In this document: positions 1-7,596 of the stretch, in pieces
Position numbering within the stretch: the stretch's first letter is position 1
Layout: every line of letters begins with the position of its first letter
Origin: an uncultured Prevotella sp.
Lineage (GTDB): Bacteria; Bacteroidota; Bacteroidia; Bacteroidales; Bacteroidaceae
Assembly (NCBI GenBank): GCA_938018155.1
Contig: CALIIG010000270.1
Span: 1-17,964, forward strand
Length of the DNA stretch: 17,964 nt
Direction of reading: 5' to 3'
Notes under the pieces: model-generated
Seen by the model: only the letters and a program-made list of their open reading frames with translations
What the model was told of the DNA's origin: nothing
Databases searched by the model: none
Translations under genes and position numbers: made by a program

Positions 1-70
1 ACGGTCGTCGAACGATGGGTGTGACGGCCGCCGTACGCGCTGCTGACGGCCGTCGGACAATGAGGTTAAC
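1..70. repeat. GC-rich imperfect tandem repeat at left edge
   Basis: Bases 1-25 and 46-70 align at 18 of 25 positions with a 45-base period. Both begin ACGG(T/C)CGTCG. A perfect 10-base palindrome, GACGGCCGTC, lies at 45-54, and an odd palindrome ACGGC-C-GCCGT at 24-34. The stretch is clearly richer in G+C than the sequence after it. One plus-strand frame stays open from base 3 to a TAA at 75-77 (24 codons), so this could be the C-terminal end of a gene left of the window, but I cannot identify a product. Confidence 0.35.
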
Positions 71-71
71 A

Positions 72-94
72 CAATAATGCACGAGGCATTATTG
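72..94. terminator. 9-bp perfect hairpin downstream of the DUF4294 gene
   Basis: CAATAATGC (72-80) and GCATTATTG (86-94) are perfect inverted repeats around a 5-base loop. The hairpin lies 31 bases past the stop of the minus-strand DUF4294 gene and just after an open plus-strand frame that ends at 77. It could therefore terminate transcription from either side. No strong U-tract follows on either strand, so the terminator call is tentative. Confidence 0.4.
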
Positions 95-125
95 AATTAA
101 GTTTACAGCATAAGGGCGTAAATGA

Positions 126-761
126 TTATAGTTGACCCGCTTCTACTTGTCGCACAATGCGCTCGGTAAGACGGTCAACGCCGTTGGGGTCGTATTTTTT
201 CTTAAGCGATGCACCAAAAACAAAGGCAAAGGTTTGCCAGAATCCGGCGCGTATGGGGCCGAGAAAACCCTGTATCAGCTCGTACGATGAACTGTTACAC
301 TCGCGGTAAATCAGCCTTATCAGCAGTTTTCCCTGTGCATAAGTCAGCTTCTTCATGCGCGGCGTATATTCCTTTCGTATGTCTTTCTCAACCTGTTTCA
401 TGTGCAAATCGCGTGCCCGCTTGTTGGGAAGCATGTCCAAAAAGTCGCCCGTTTCAATGATAATACGGTTTACCTCCTTGGCGATGGGGAGCACAAGTTT
501 TACGTTATACACAAGTCGGTTGTAGGCCTGACGCTGGCTTGCATCGCTGAAATTGGGCTGCGGGTAAACCCAAATGTTGTTAAGCTCAACGTATTGTATG
601 CTGTCTTGTCCCTGCTTTACCTTGCCCACCTTCACCATTGGCACAAAGGTGGGGTCGTCCATATCCACATCACGGTCTTCGGGATTGACCTTATCGTTCT
701 GGGCCTGCAGCCCCATGTGCATGAAAAACAGCAATACAGCCGTTGCAAAAACTCTTAACAT
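126..761 (-). CDS. secreted DUF4294 family protein
   Basis: The product is a 211-residue protein that I match by overall sequence pattern to DUF4294, a Bacteroidetes family of unknown function. The first 20 or so residues form a signal peptide: a basic start, a hydrophobic core and a cut after LQAQ. There is no lipobox cysteine, so the protein is probably soluble in the periplasm. The mature part starts acidic (NPEDRDVDMDDP) and continues with a mainly helical, Lys/Arg-rich region ending in a glycine- and phenylalanine-rich stretch near residues 165-190. I chose the ATG at 761. The frame also opens three codons earlier at a TTG (770), but that TTG lies inside the -7 promoter box. The gene is divergent from the glycosyltransferase at 971 and is probably monocistronic. 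Family assignment is fairly sure; function is unknown. Confidence 0.85.
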   Translation of the reverse strand: MLRVFATAVLLFFMHMGLQAQNDKVNPEDRDVDMDDPTFVPMVKVGKVKQGQDSIQYVELNNIWVYPQPNFSDASQRQAYNRLVYNVKLVLPIAKEVNRIIIETGDFLDMLPNKRARDLHMKQVEKDIRKEYTPRMKKLTYAQGKLLIRLIYRECNSSSYELIQGFLGPIRAGFWQTFAFVFGASLKKKYDPNGVDRLTERIVRQVEAGQL

Positions 762-767
762 AGGCGG

Positions 768-798
768 CAAAAGTACAATGTATTTTCACAAAGACAAA
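768..798 (-). promoter_or_regulatory. Bacteroidetes-type promoter of the DUF4294 gene
   Basis: On the minus strand TTTG (798-795) is followed by a 19-base spacer and TACTTTTG (775-768), an exact match to TTTG-N19..21-TAnnTTTG. Only six bases separate the -7 box from the ATG at 761, so the transcript would begin at or within a few bases of the start codon. Confidence 0.7.
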
Positions 799-936
799 GA
801 CAATAGATTTAAAATTTATGAAATATGCCTTGTACGTCATTACGCCACAAAGGAACTTTGCCGGGCATGCTTTATGCCGTAAAGGACGGGTTGTATATTA
901 TTTGATGCCGCCAGCCTGTTGTCAGCAGAAAATGAT

Positions 937-944
937 TATCTTTG
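937..944 (+). promoter_or_regulatory. candidate -7 box upstream of the GT2 gene
   Basis: TATCTTTG matches TAnnTTTG and lies 26 bases before the ATG at 971. The only -33-like element is a TTG at 919-921, with a spacer of 15, shorter than usual. The rest of the 762-970 gap shows only a small GGCAT/ATGCC stem at 864-878. Confidence 0.4.
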
Positions 945-970
945 CATCATAAGATAAACACTTTGAGCTT

Positions 971-1906
971 ATGAAACTAAATATCGTTATTCCCTGTTAT
1001 AACGAAGAGGAGGTGTTGCCCCATACACTTGTCCGTATGCAGGTATTGGCCGGGCGTTTAAAGGCTGAGGCCGATACAGAAGCCCGTATTTTACTTGTCG
1101 ATGACGGCAGCAAGGACCGCACCTGGGAGCTGATTACCGAGGCTGCAAAGAATAATGTCAGGGTTTGTGCACTGAAACTGTCGCACAACGAGGGCCATCA
1201 AAATGCCCTTTGGGCAGGTATGGAACAGGGCGTTGATACGTGCGACGCCATGGTATCAATCGATGCCGACCTGCAGGATGACGAAAATGCCATCATTGAT
1301 ATGGCGCAACAAATCAACGAAGGTAAGGATATTGTGTATGGTGTGCGCAGGGAACGGCGCACCGATACATGGTTTAAACGCCTTTCGGCCGAAGCTTTCT
1401 ATAAGTTGATGAAGCGTGTTGACGACGAAATTATATTTAATCATGCCGACTTTCGCATGATGTCGAACCGTGCTGTAAAGGCTTTAATGGCTTACCCCGA
1501 ACGCAATTTGTTCCTGCGCGGCATCGTCAGGCAACTGGGTTTTCAGGAGGGTTACGTATACTATGACCGCAAGGCGCGCGAGGCTGGCGATTCAAAGTAT
1601 CCGCTTAAAAAGATGATAGCTTTCAGTGTTGACGGTATAACCTCGTTCTCAGTAGCACCGTTAAGGTTTATCACTTGCATGGGTATCATCATGACATTTA
1701 TGGCTTTTGTCTTTATTGTTTACGCCTTGGTGCGTAACCTTGAGGGCGAAACCATACAGGGATGGACCTCTTTATTGGTGTCGTTATGGTTTATAGGCGG
1801 CATTGTTACTACCTCAATAGGTATTACAGGGCTGTATGTAGGCAAAATTTATATTGAAGTAAAGCACCGTCCCCGCTACTTTATTGAGCAGCGATTAAAT
1901 TTGTAA
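971..1906 (+). CDS. polyprenyl-phosphate glycosyltransferase, GT2 family (DPM1/GtrB/ArnC type)
   Basis: This 311-residue inverting GT-A enzyme should move a sugar from a nucleotide sugar to undecaprenyl phosphate on the cytoplasmic face, making a lipid-linked donor. The start NIVIPCYNEEEVLP and the DDG at 44-46 bind the nucleotide. The DAD at 98-100 within VSIDADLQDD is the metal-binding motif. The middle region has the family's YDRKAREAGDSKYPL-like stretch near residues 198-213. Two membrane helices follow, at about 232-255 and 268-295, with a basic C-terminus, the usual GtrB/ArnC layout and length. The partner is probably the ArnT/PMT-like transferase encoded convergently, whose last 31 bases overlap this gene. 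Which sugar is carried cannot be read from the sequence. Confidence 0.9.
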   Translation: MKLNIVIPCYNEEEVLPHTLVRMQVLAGRLKAEADTEARILLVDDGSKDRTWELITEAAKNNVRVCALKLSHNEGHQNALWAGMEQGVDTCDAMVSIDADLQDDENAIIDMAQQINEGKDIVYGVRRERRTDTWFKRLSAEAFYKLMKRVDDEIIFNHADFRMMSNRAVKALMAYPERNLFLRGIVRQLGFQEGYVYYDRKAREAGDSKYPLKKMIAFSVDGITSFSVAPLRFITCMGIIMTFMAFVFIVYALVRNLEGETIQGWTSLLVSLWFIGGIVTTSIGITGLYVGKIYIEVKHRPRYFIEQRLNL

Positions 1907-3597
1907 ATATAAATGGTATCTTTAAATTCGGTTACCCGATGTGCCGAATGCGAAAGTTCTGTAAGGTTGTATTGACGACCGAGCGTGTTGTTAAATAGTG
2001 GCTTGTTTTCGGCATTGATTAGCAAAATACCCTTTTCAGGGCGGTCAATATCAAACTGACGAACGGCATCATCTGTGTAAAAGTCGATACCAAAAAAGTG
2101 CATGGTGTTGCCCCCGTGCCTGTTGAAGCCTGTAAATGCGTACAGCGGCTCATGGCCATAATTCCGTTTTATATCCATGGCGAAAGGCTTTAAACTTTTG
2201 GTATTCATGATACGAGGTGCATAAAAACCGTCGAAAGCTACAAACATCAGTATGGTAATCATGCACGATACCAGCATGAGTTGTCGTGAAAATTCCTTAT
2301 ACCCTTTTTTTGTAAGTGCTAAAAGGCCCAATAATGCGGCTATCAACGGCACAGCTGCCAGCAGTATGTCGGCCCCGTTCATGGGCGCATCGGCAATAGC
2401 ATGCAGCATATTGGTGTTCTCCCAGGCGTGCCGGCCATGGAAAATGGTATCAGGAACGCCCCCCGTGCGTGCTATAATAAGAGCAACCGTAAGCAGTAAA
2501 CCCGTTAATGATAAAACGCCAATATAGAGCTTTACCGGCATGGTGCTGCGTTTTACAAGCCACAATATATACTCGGCTATGAGCATAGCCATGAACGGAT
2601 AGCATGGCAGCAGATACACTCCGCGTTTGCTTTTCGGTATGCAATAGAAAATAAAGATAAGCAAAAACGCCAGCCACGTAAACTTTTGTAAGGGTTGGGC
2701 CGTGCGAATTTGGGTAACGAGCGTGCTGCGCGACATCTTTTTCCAGGGCAGAACAAACAGCGATGCCAGTAGCATCAGCGTCCAGGGTGCCCATCCCGCA
2801 ACAAGCATCAGCACGTTATAGCTGGCCGGATTTTCGTGCGAACCGTATGTCATCTTGCCTGCAAAACGGCCTACATTCTCCTCCATAACGAGGCTAAGGA
2901 ACTGGTCTCCGCCCTGAAGGTAGGCGGCATAATACCATATGGCCGGTATGATAAGGGCCAAAAGTGCGCATGTTGTAAGCTTAAGGGTAAGTTTTACAGG
3001 TTGTTCACGTTCGGTTAACATGAAAACAAACATCACCATACACGGCAGAATAATGCCCACAGGACCCTTTGTAAGGGTGGCCCCGCTCATGCAAAGGATA
3101 GCCAGCCACGGCAGGTTGCGGCTGCCTCTCTCCCACCATCGGTACATCAAAAAGAGGGCACCGACGATAAAAACCGTCAGAACCATGTCGACCCTGCAGT
3201 TGGTTCCCGCGCGGTGTACCTCGAAAGCGGTCATCGTTAATAAAGTAGCAATAAGACTAACATTACTGTTTTTACGGCGGGCATAGAAGCAAAAGTTGGT
3301 AACCAACAGCACAATCAGTGCCACGGCAGAGGGCAGGCGCGAGGTAAATTCGCTTACATAGCCTTGCAATATTGACAGGGCAGCGATACACCAGTGGAAG
3401 AAAGGCGGCTTGTAAGGGATGTCAAAGCCGTTGTTTTCAGGCAGAATCCAGTTGTGTTGCTGCAGCATTGACATGGCAACGACGGCCTCACGGGGTTCAC
3501 CTTTCGTGCTGAATTCGTTCAGTCCCAGAAAAGGAAGCAGCGTCAGAACGACCATTAGCAGAACCATCCACGCCATATTGCGGTCACGTTTATTCAT
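1876..3597 (-). CDS. ArnT/PMT-like membrane glycosyltransferase (GT83-type)
   Basis: This 573-residue polytopic protein belongs to the GT-C dolichyl/undecaprenyl-phosphate-sugar transferases that glycosylate lipid A or other envelope acceptors on the periplasmic side. After the first membrane helix comes the first periplasmic loop with the catalytic signature: NEFSTKGEPREA at about 27-38, where ArnT has a D/E-E-x-R-Y-type motif, then YKPPFFHW at 62-69 and a SRLPSA stretch. About a dozen hydrophobic helices follow. GVYLLPCYPFMA near residue 330 is another family hallmark. The last 110 or so residues form a soluble periplasmic domain. Length fits the family. It is convergent with the GT2 gene, overlapping it by 31 bases, and divergent from the first LtaS-like gene. 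The transferred sugar and acceptor are unknown; aminoarabinose is not implied. Confidence 0.87.
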   Translation of the reverse strand: MNKRDRNMAWMVLLMVVLTLLPFLGLNEFSTKGEPREAVVAMSMLQQHNWILPENNGFDIPYKPPFFHWCIAALSILQGYVSEFTSRLPSAVALIVLLVTNFCFYARRKNSNVSLIATLLTMTAFEVHRAGTNCRVDMVLTVFIVGALFLMYRWWERGSRNLPWLAILCMSGATLTKGPVGIILPCMVMFVFMLTEREQPVKLTLKLTTCALLALIIPAIWYYAAYLQGGDQFLSLVMEENVGRFAGKMTYGSHENPASYNVLMLVAGWAPWTLMLLASLFVLPWKKMSRSTLVTQIRTAQPLQKFTWLAFLLIFIFYCIPKSKRGVYLLPCYPFMAMLIAEYILWLVKRSTMPVKLYIGVLSLTGLLLTVALIIARTGGVPDTIFHGRHAWENTNMLHAIADAPMNGADILLAAVPLIAALLGLLALTKKGYKEFSRQLMLVSCMITILMFVAFDGFYAPRIMNTKSLKPFAMDIKRNYGHEPLYAFTGFNRHGGNTMHFFGIDFYTDDAVRQFDIDRPEKGILLINAENKPLFNNTLGRQYNLTELSHSAHRVTEFKDTIYIYKFNRCSIK

Positions 3598-3631
3598 AAT
3601 AAAGGCTATTGTGCTGTTTTAATGATAATTG

Positions 3632-3639
3632 CAAAATTA
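3632..3639 (-). promoter_or_regulatory. candidate -7 box of the ArnT-like gene
   Basis: On the minus strand TAATTTTG matches TAnnTTTG and lies 34 bases before the ATG at 3597. I see no TTTG at the expected -33 position. It shares the 118-base divergent region with the promoter of the LtaS-like gene at 3716. Confidence 0.45.
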
Positions 3640-3669
3640 GGTAATTTCTATATATTTTGGTTGCCTTTC

Positions 3670-3700
3670 TTGTACAATTCGTGCCTAATGGCTACTTTTG
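3670..3700 (+). promoter_or_regulatory. Bacteroidetes-type promoter of the first LtaS-like gene
   Basis: TTG (3670-3672), a 20-base spacer and TACTTTTG (3693-3700) match the TTTG-N19..21-TAnnTTTG pattern, with CTTG in place of TTTG. The box ends 15 bases before the ATG at 3716, so the leader should be only about ten bases. Confidence 0.6.
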
Positions 3701-3715
3701 CAGAGCTAATATGAT

Positions 3716-5653
3716 ATGATGAAACGTCTTTATCAATCTCTTTTGTGGCTGATTAGTATCCACATTGCAGGCCTTTTGGTATTCTCTCTGTTTCGTTTTA
3801 CAGAGTTCGTTAGCCTCCACAGCCAGATTGTTCACCCTGAAGCGAGTGTCTTTGGAGCCTTTATTCGGGGTGTCTGGTTTGACAATGTTATAGGCTGTTA
3901 CATCCTTTTGGTTCCGCTTGTTGTGGCAGGAGTTGCTGCCGTTGTGGGGCGAGGCCATCGTCTGGTTTATCTATTCACGGCCTGGTGGTTCTCTATTTTA
4001 TATGCCCTTGCGTTTATGGCGTCGGCTGCCAACACCCCTTACTTCGCCTATTTCTTCAAGAATATCAACTCAAGTATTTTCTTATGGTTCGGCTATACCG
4101 CCACAACGGCAGGCATGTTATTTGAGGAAAAAAGCTACTGGCTGTACATTTTGTTGTATTTTTTACTGGCAGGAGGGTTTGTCTGGACGGTATTTAGACT
4201 GACCCATATTTTCAGAAAGCGCATAGAACAACAGCCTGCGGACAGTCTTAATGTGCGCTGCATTGCAGGCCGTAGCATCGTCTGGGTGTTGGCTGTGCTG
4301 CTTTGCCTGTTCGGCATTCGCGGGCGAAGAGGGTATAATCCCATCAAGGTGAGCGAGGCTTACTATTGTGATGATTCGTTTTTAAATCAGTTAGGCATCA
4401 ACCCTTCTTTCAATTTGCTGACGAGCGTGTTGGATGATTTGCGCAAGGAAAACCGAGAACTCCACCTCATGCCTTACGCCGAAGCCATCAGCTATGCCCG
4501 TGCGAGCCTTGGCATTCAAGGTAAAGCAGACAGCAATCATGTCCTCCGTCGTCGCGTCGTTTCGGCTATTTCGCCGCGTCGTCACAACGTTGTCGTCATC
4601 CTTATGGAGTCAATGTCTGCCAGCCTTCTTAAAACTTTTGGACAGCCTGACGAGCTGACGCCCACGCTCGACAGCCTTTATCGCTGTTCGCTGGCGTTCA
4701 CAAACTGCTACAGTGCCGGCATACACACCAACCATGGACTTACTGCTTCGCTCTACAGTTTTCCGGCATTGATGTTCCGTAACCTTATGAAAGGGACGGT
4801 AACACCTCATCGGGAGGGCATTCCTACCGTCTTGCGTCGCGAGGGTTACCACAATATGTTCTTCATGACACATGAAGCTCAGTATGACAATATGAAGGCG
4901 TTTTTCTCGACTAACGGCTATGACGACATTTATTCGCAGGAGAATTATCCCAGAGATTCGGTGGTAAACAGTTTCGGTGTAGGCGATCATTTCGAGATGA
5001 ACTTTGCTTTAGGCAAAATCAATGCAGCGGCCAGAAGACACAATCCTTTCCTTGCCACCATTCTTACCATCAGCAATCATCCGCCCTATAAGGTGCCGAC
5101 GTGGTTTCATGCTCGCAGCAAGGAGGCGGAAAAACAGATAGTTGAGTATGCCGACTGGTCGATAGGCCAGTTTCTGAAGGCCGCACGGCGCGAACCGTGG
5201 TATAGGAATACTGTATTCGTTATTTACGCCGACCACGGCAAGATGGTAGGAAAGGCAGACGGAGAACTGCCTGTTTCGTACAACCATATTCCGTTATTGA
5301 TATTCGGTCCCGACGTAAAGCCGCAGCTTTATGATGGTCTGGCGCAACAGGTTGACATCGTACCGACGGTGCTTGGATTATTGGGATTGAGTTACGATTA
5401 CGACGGTTTCGGCGTCGATTTGTTGAAGACCCGCAGGCAAATGGTGTTCTATTCGGCCGACAATCAGGTCGTTGCCCGCGATTATCAGCACTGTTTTGTG
5501 TATAACCCCGGTATGCAAAAGGCTTTTTGCTATGATGCACTGCCAGGGTGGAAACTGCGTGAAAGCCATGACACGAAAGCCTTTACCCCGCTTAGGAAGT
5601 ATGTATTTGCGATGGAACAAACGGCTCAATTTATGCTTAACCGGCAACGGTGA
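3716..5653 (+). CDS. LtaS-like membrane sulfatase-fold transferase 1 (phosphoglycerol/phosphoethanolamine type)
   Basis: A 645-residue protein with the LTA-synthase layout: about five membrane helices within residues 1-205, then a periplasmic sulfatase/alkaline-phosphatase-fold domain. In Gram-negatives such enzymes transfer phosphoglycerol or phosphoethanolamine from phospholipid to envelope glycans or lipids. The metal and catalytic residues by analogy with LtaS are all present: Glu298 (LMESMSA), the nucleophile Thr338 (IHTNHG), His455 (SNHPP) and Asp506-His507 (YADHGK). The sequence starts Met-Met, so 3716 and 3719 are equally possible starts; neither has a Shine-Dalgarno motif. A paralog follows after 81 bases in the same direction. 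Divergent from the ArnT-like gene. Lipid A, core sugar or another glycan could be the acceptor. Confidence 0.88.
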   Translation: MMKRLYQSLLWLISIHIAGLLVFSLFRFTEFVSLHSQIVHPEASVFGAFIRGVWFDNVIGCYILLVPLVVAGVAAVVGRGHRLVYLFTAWWFSILYALAFMASAANTPYFAYFFKNINSSIFLWFGYTATTAGMLFEEKSYWLYILLYFLLAGGFVWTVFRLTHIFRKRIEQQPADSLNVRCIAGRSIVWVLAVLLCLFGIRGRRGYNPIKVSEAYYCDDSFLNQLGINPSFNLLTSVLDDLRKENRELHLMPYAEAISYARASLGIQGKADSNHVLRRRVVSAISPRRHNVVVILMESMSASLLKTFGQPDELTPTLDSLYRCSLAFTNCYSAGIHTNHGLTASLYSFPALMFRNLMKGTVTPHREGIPTVLRREGYHNMFFMTHEAQYDNMKAFFSTNGYDDIYSQENYPRDSVVNSFGVGDHFEMNFALGKINAAARRHNPFLATILTISNHPPYKVPTWFHARSKEAEKQIVEYADWSIGQFLKAARREPWYRNTVFVIYADHGKMVGKADGELPVSYNHIPLLIFGPDVKPQLYDGLAQQVDIVPTVLGLLGLSYDYDGFGVDLLKTRRQMVFYSADNQVVARDYQHCFVYNPGMQKAFCYDALPGWKLRESHDTKAFTPLRKYVFAMEQTAQFMLNRQR

Positions 5654-5683
5654 ACCGGCATTTTATTCGTCAGTATTGCCCCA

Positions 5684-5718
5684 TTTCATTTGATTTGTTG
5701 CCTCGTTCCATTTGATTT
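5684..5718 (+). repeat. 22-base-spaced direct repeat between the two LtaS-like genes
   Basis: CATTTGATTT occurs at 5687-5696 and again at 5709-5718, exactly 22 bases (two helical turns) apart, with further similarity to the left (TTTC / GTTC). It ends 16 bases before the ATG of the second LtaS-like gene. It could be an operator or chance AT-rich similarity. I see no clear TAnnTTTG box in the 81-base gap. Confidence 0.3.
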
Positions 5719-5734
5719 TTAAATTCGTTACGCA

Positions 5735-7555
5735 ATGAAGAATTCGTTGAAATTGCTGTTTGGCCGACTGTTTCCAGCCAGTTTGTGGACACCAGTAACC
5801 ACAAGCTTTGCGGCCGTACTGTTTTTTAAGTTCATCCTCTTTGACATAGTATGGTGCCTTCAAACCACGTTTACGGCCTTTTCAAGCGCGGCACTGTACC
5901 TTAACACGGCACTGGTAGTGCTCGTCTTCGCTCTACCCTACGTGCTTTCACATCGCCGTTGGGTGCAGATTGTGCTGATGCTTGTCATTGACGGCCTGCT
6001 AATCAGCAACCTGATGTATAGCAGAACGTACAACACCGTCATCCCTTTGGAAAGCTATTTACTGGCCGGAAACCTGAGCGATTTTATGGCAAGTGTGGTC
6101 GATTCCATGCGATGGGTCGACCTCCTCTTCCCTCTTTCCACGCTTTTTGCAGGCTTGTGGGTTCGTCGCTACGAGCCTGAGGCGCGGCTTGCATGGCGTG
6201 GCGTGGCTCGCTATCTGGGCACAACAGCCGTCGTCGGGGCCGTATGCGGTCTGCTTCTTGTGCCAAAGGGCGGGTTCTCGAAGACGATAGACGACATGCA
6301 ATCAGCCAATTACTATAGTTGTGTAACCCCTGAATATACCTTCTTTGGAAGCTTATTATACGATGCTATGCACACTGATGCACCTTGTACACCTCAAATT
6401 CGCGAAGAGGTTAAGGCGTGGTTTGCACTTCAACCCGATGATATGCCTCTGCCAGACAGTATAGGCGGACGGAAGAATCTGGTGGTAGTGCTGTGCGAAT
6501 CGCTCGAAAGCTGGGTGATAAATCTGCGTATGGAGGGAGAGGAAATTACGCCAAACCTGAACCGTGCCGTTGCCGATGCGCAAACATTATATGCACCACA
6601 CACCCTCACACAGGTGAAAGGCGGGCGTTCTATCGATTGTCAGCTGCTGTTAAATGCGGGTCTTCTGCCCTTGCGTAGCGGCTGCTATGCCATGAAATAT
6701 ACCGGTAACAACTTTCATACACTGACAAAAGCCATGGCCTCAGCATATAAAACGCACAGCTATCTGCTCACGGTTGACAAGCCTGTAACATGGAATCAAG
6801 CACAGGTGGCAAAGGCTTTTGGCATAGATACCCTTATATCGAAAGATGCGTGGCGGCTCGATGAGAAAGTGGGTTCGCGCAAAAAGCTCGGCGATGTTTC
6901 TTTTATGCGTCAGGCAGTAGAGAAGATGAAAGCAGGCATGATATGGAAACCAGGTGAGCATGTTTACCTGCAGTTGGTTACTTATTCGGGTCATAACCCG
7001 TTCGTTCTGCCCGATAAGCTGAAGCGTATTCACTTCAAGGGGAGCTATCCACAAAAGATGCTCGACTACATGACGATGGCCAACTATACCGACCACGCGC
7101 TTGGCATACTGATAAAATATTTGAAAAGCAGGCCCGACTGGAAAGAAACGATGGTTGTTATCGTTGGCGACCACGAAGGATTAGCCGCCGACCGTGCCGA
7201 CATACGCCGCTCGACGGCAGGCCGCCGTGTTGTATCGGCCAGCCAATATACACCGTTTATCGTTCTCAACTCGCCAGTGCCCATGCACTATAACGGTGTT
7301 TTGGGGCAGATAGACATGTATCCTACTATCCTCAACCTGATGCACCTTGACAACTATTATTGGCGTGGGATGGGTCAAAGTATACTGGATAAGCGCAAGG
7401 TTGCGGTGGCCGTAGGCTCACAAATGAATGTTGAAGGCGATGTTCAGCACGCTTCCAAGGTTGAGATAAGCCATCTGATACAAGCCCATACCGTTGCCGA
7501 CTGGGTGATACGATATAATATGGAACAACCGTTGCCGGTATTAAAGAAGAACTAA
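5735..7555 (+). CDS. LtaS-like membrane sulfatase-fold transferase 2
   Basis: A 606-residue paralog-type protein with about five membrane helices in the first 178 residues and a periplasmic sulfatase-fold domain. Residues matching LtaS are Glu255 (LCESLES), His420 (YSGHNP) and Asp479-His480 (VGDHEG). The segment where LtaS has its catalytic threonine (GKTSD) reads GRSID here, making Ser299 the likely nucleophile. The domain closes with GQIDMYPTILNLM, the usual IDxxPTxLxxL motif. It is only weakly similar to the gene before it, so the pair looks like old divergence rather than recent duplication and may act on different acceptors. Probably co-transcribed with the upstream gene. Its 3' end faces the convergent DUF5672 gene across 41 bases. 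Confidence 0.87.
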   Translation: MKNSLKLLFGRLFPASLWTPVTTSFAAVLFFKFILFDIVWCLQTTFTAFSSAALYLNTALVVLVFALPYVLSHRRWVQIVLMLVIDGLLISNLMYSRTYNTVIPLESYLLAGNLSDFMASVVDSMRWVDLLFPLSTLFAGLWVRRYEPEARLAWRGVARYLGTTAVVGAVCGLLLVPKGGFSKTIDDMQSANYYSCVTPEYTFFGSLLYDAMHTDAPCTPQIREEVKAWFALQPDDMPLPDSIGGRKNLVVVLCESLESWVINLRMEGEEITPNLNRAVADAQTLYAPHTLTQVKGGRSIDCQLLLNAGLLPLRSGCYAMKYTGNNFHTLTKAMASAYKTHSYLLTVDKPVTWNQAQVAKAFGIDTLISKDAWRLDEKVGSRKKLGDVSFMRQAVEKMKAGMIWKPGEHVYLQLVTYSGHNPFVLPDKLKRIHFKGSYPQKMLDYMTMANYTDHALGILIKYLKSRPDWKETMVVIVGDHEGLAADRADIRRSTAGRRVVSASQYTPFIVLNSPVPMHYNGVLGQIDMYPTILNLMHLDNYYWRGMGQSILDKRKVAVAVGSQMNVEGDVQHASKVEISHLIQAHTVADWVIRYNMEQPLPVLKKN

Positions 7556-7596
7556 CAAGAGGTTATCCAGATAAAAATTAAGCTTAAAAAGTAGTA
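7556..7596. other. AT-rich convergent intergenic region with TTAAGCTTAA palindrome
   Basis: This 41-base gap separates the stops of two convergent transcription units. It contains AAAAATTAAGCTTAAAAA, an AT-rich near-palindrome. It is the natural place for a shared terminator, but no GC-rich stem with a U-tract is visible. Confidence 0.3.

Noticed and set aside
864..878. GGCAT/ATGCC hairpin as a regulatory element upstream of the GT2 gene
   Set aside because: The stem is only five base pairs, lies upstream of the candidate -7 box, and nothing supports a function.
1876..3597. Calling the GT-C enzyme a true ArnT (aminoarabinose transferase) with an ArnC partner
   Set aside because: The first-loop motif differs from ArnT and no other aminoarabinose genes are present, so only the fold and lipid-linked sugar use are supported.
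4610..4990. Minus-strand 126-codon open frame
   Set aside because: It is the antisense shadow of the catalytic domain of the first LtaS-like gene.
5639..5661. AACCGGCA direct repeat at the end of the first LtaS-like gene and its inverse CCGTTGCCGG near the end of the second
   Set aside because: Short, partly coding and likely chance; there is no flanking duplication to suggest recombination or a mobile element.
7570..7590. TTAAGCTTAA palindrome as an intrinsic terminator
   Set aside because: The stem would be nearly all A-U and too weak; it is reported only as an AT-rich palindrome.
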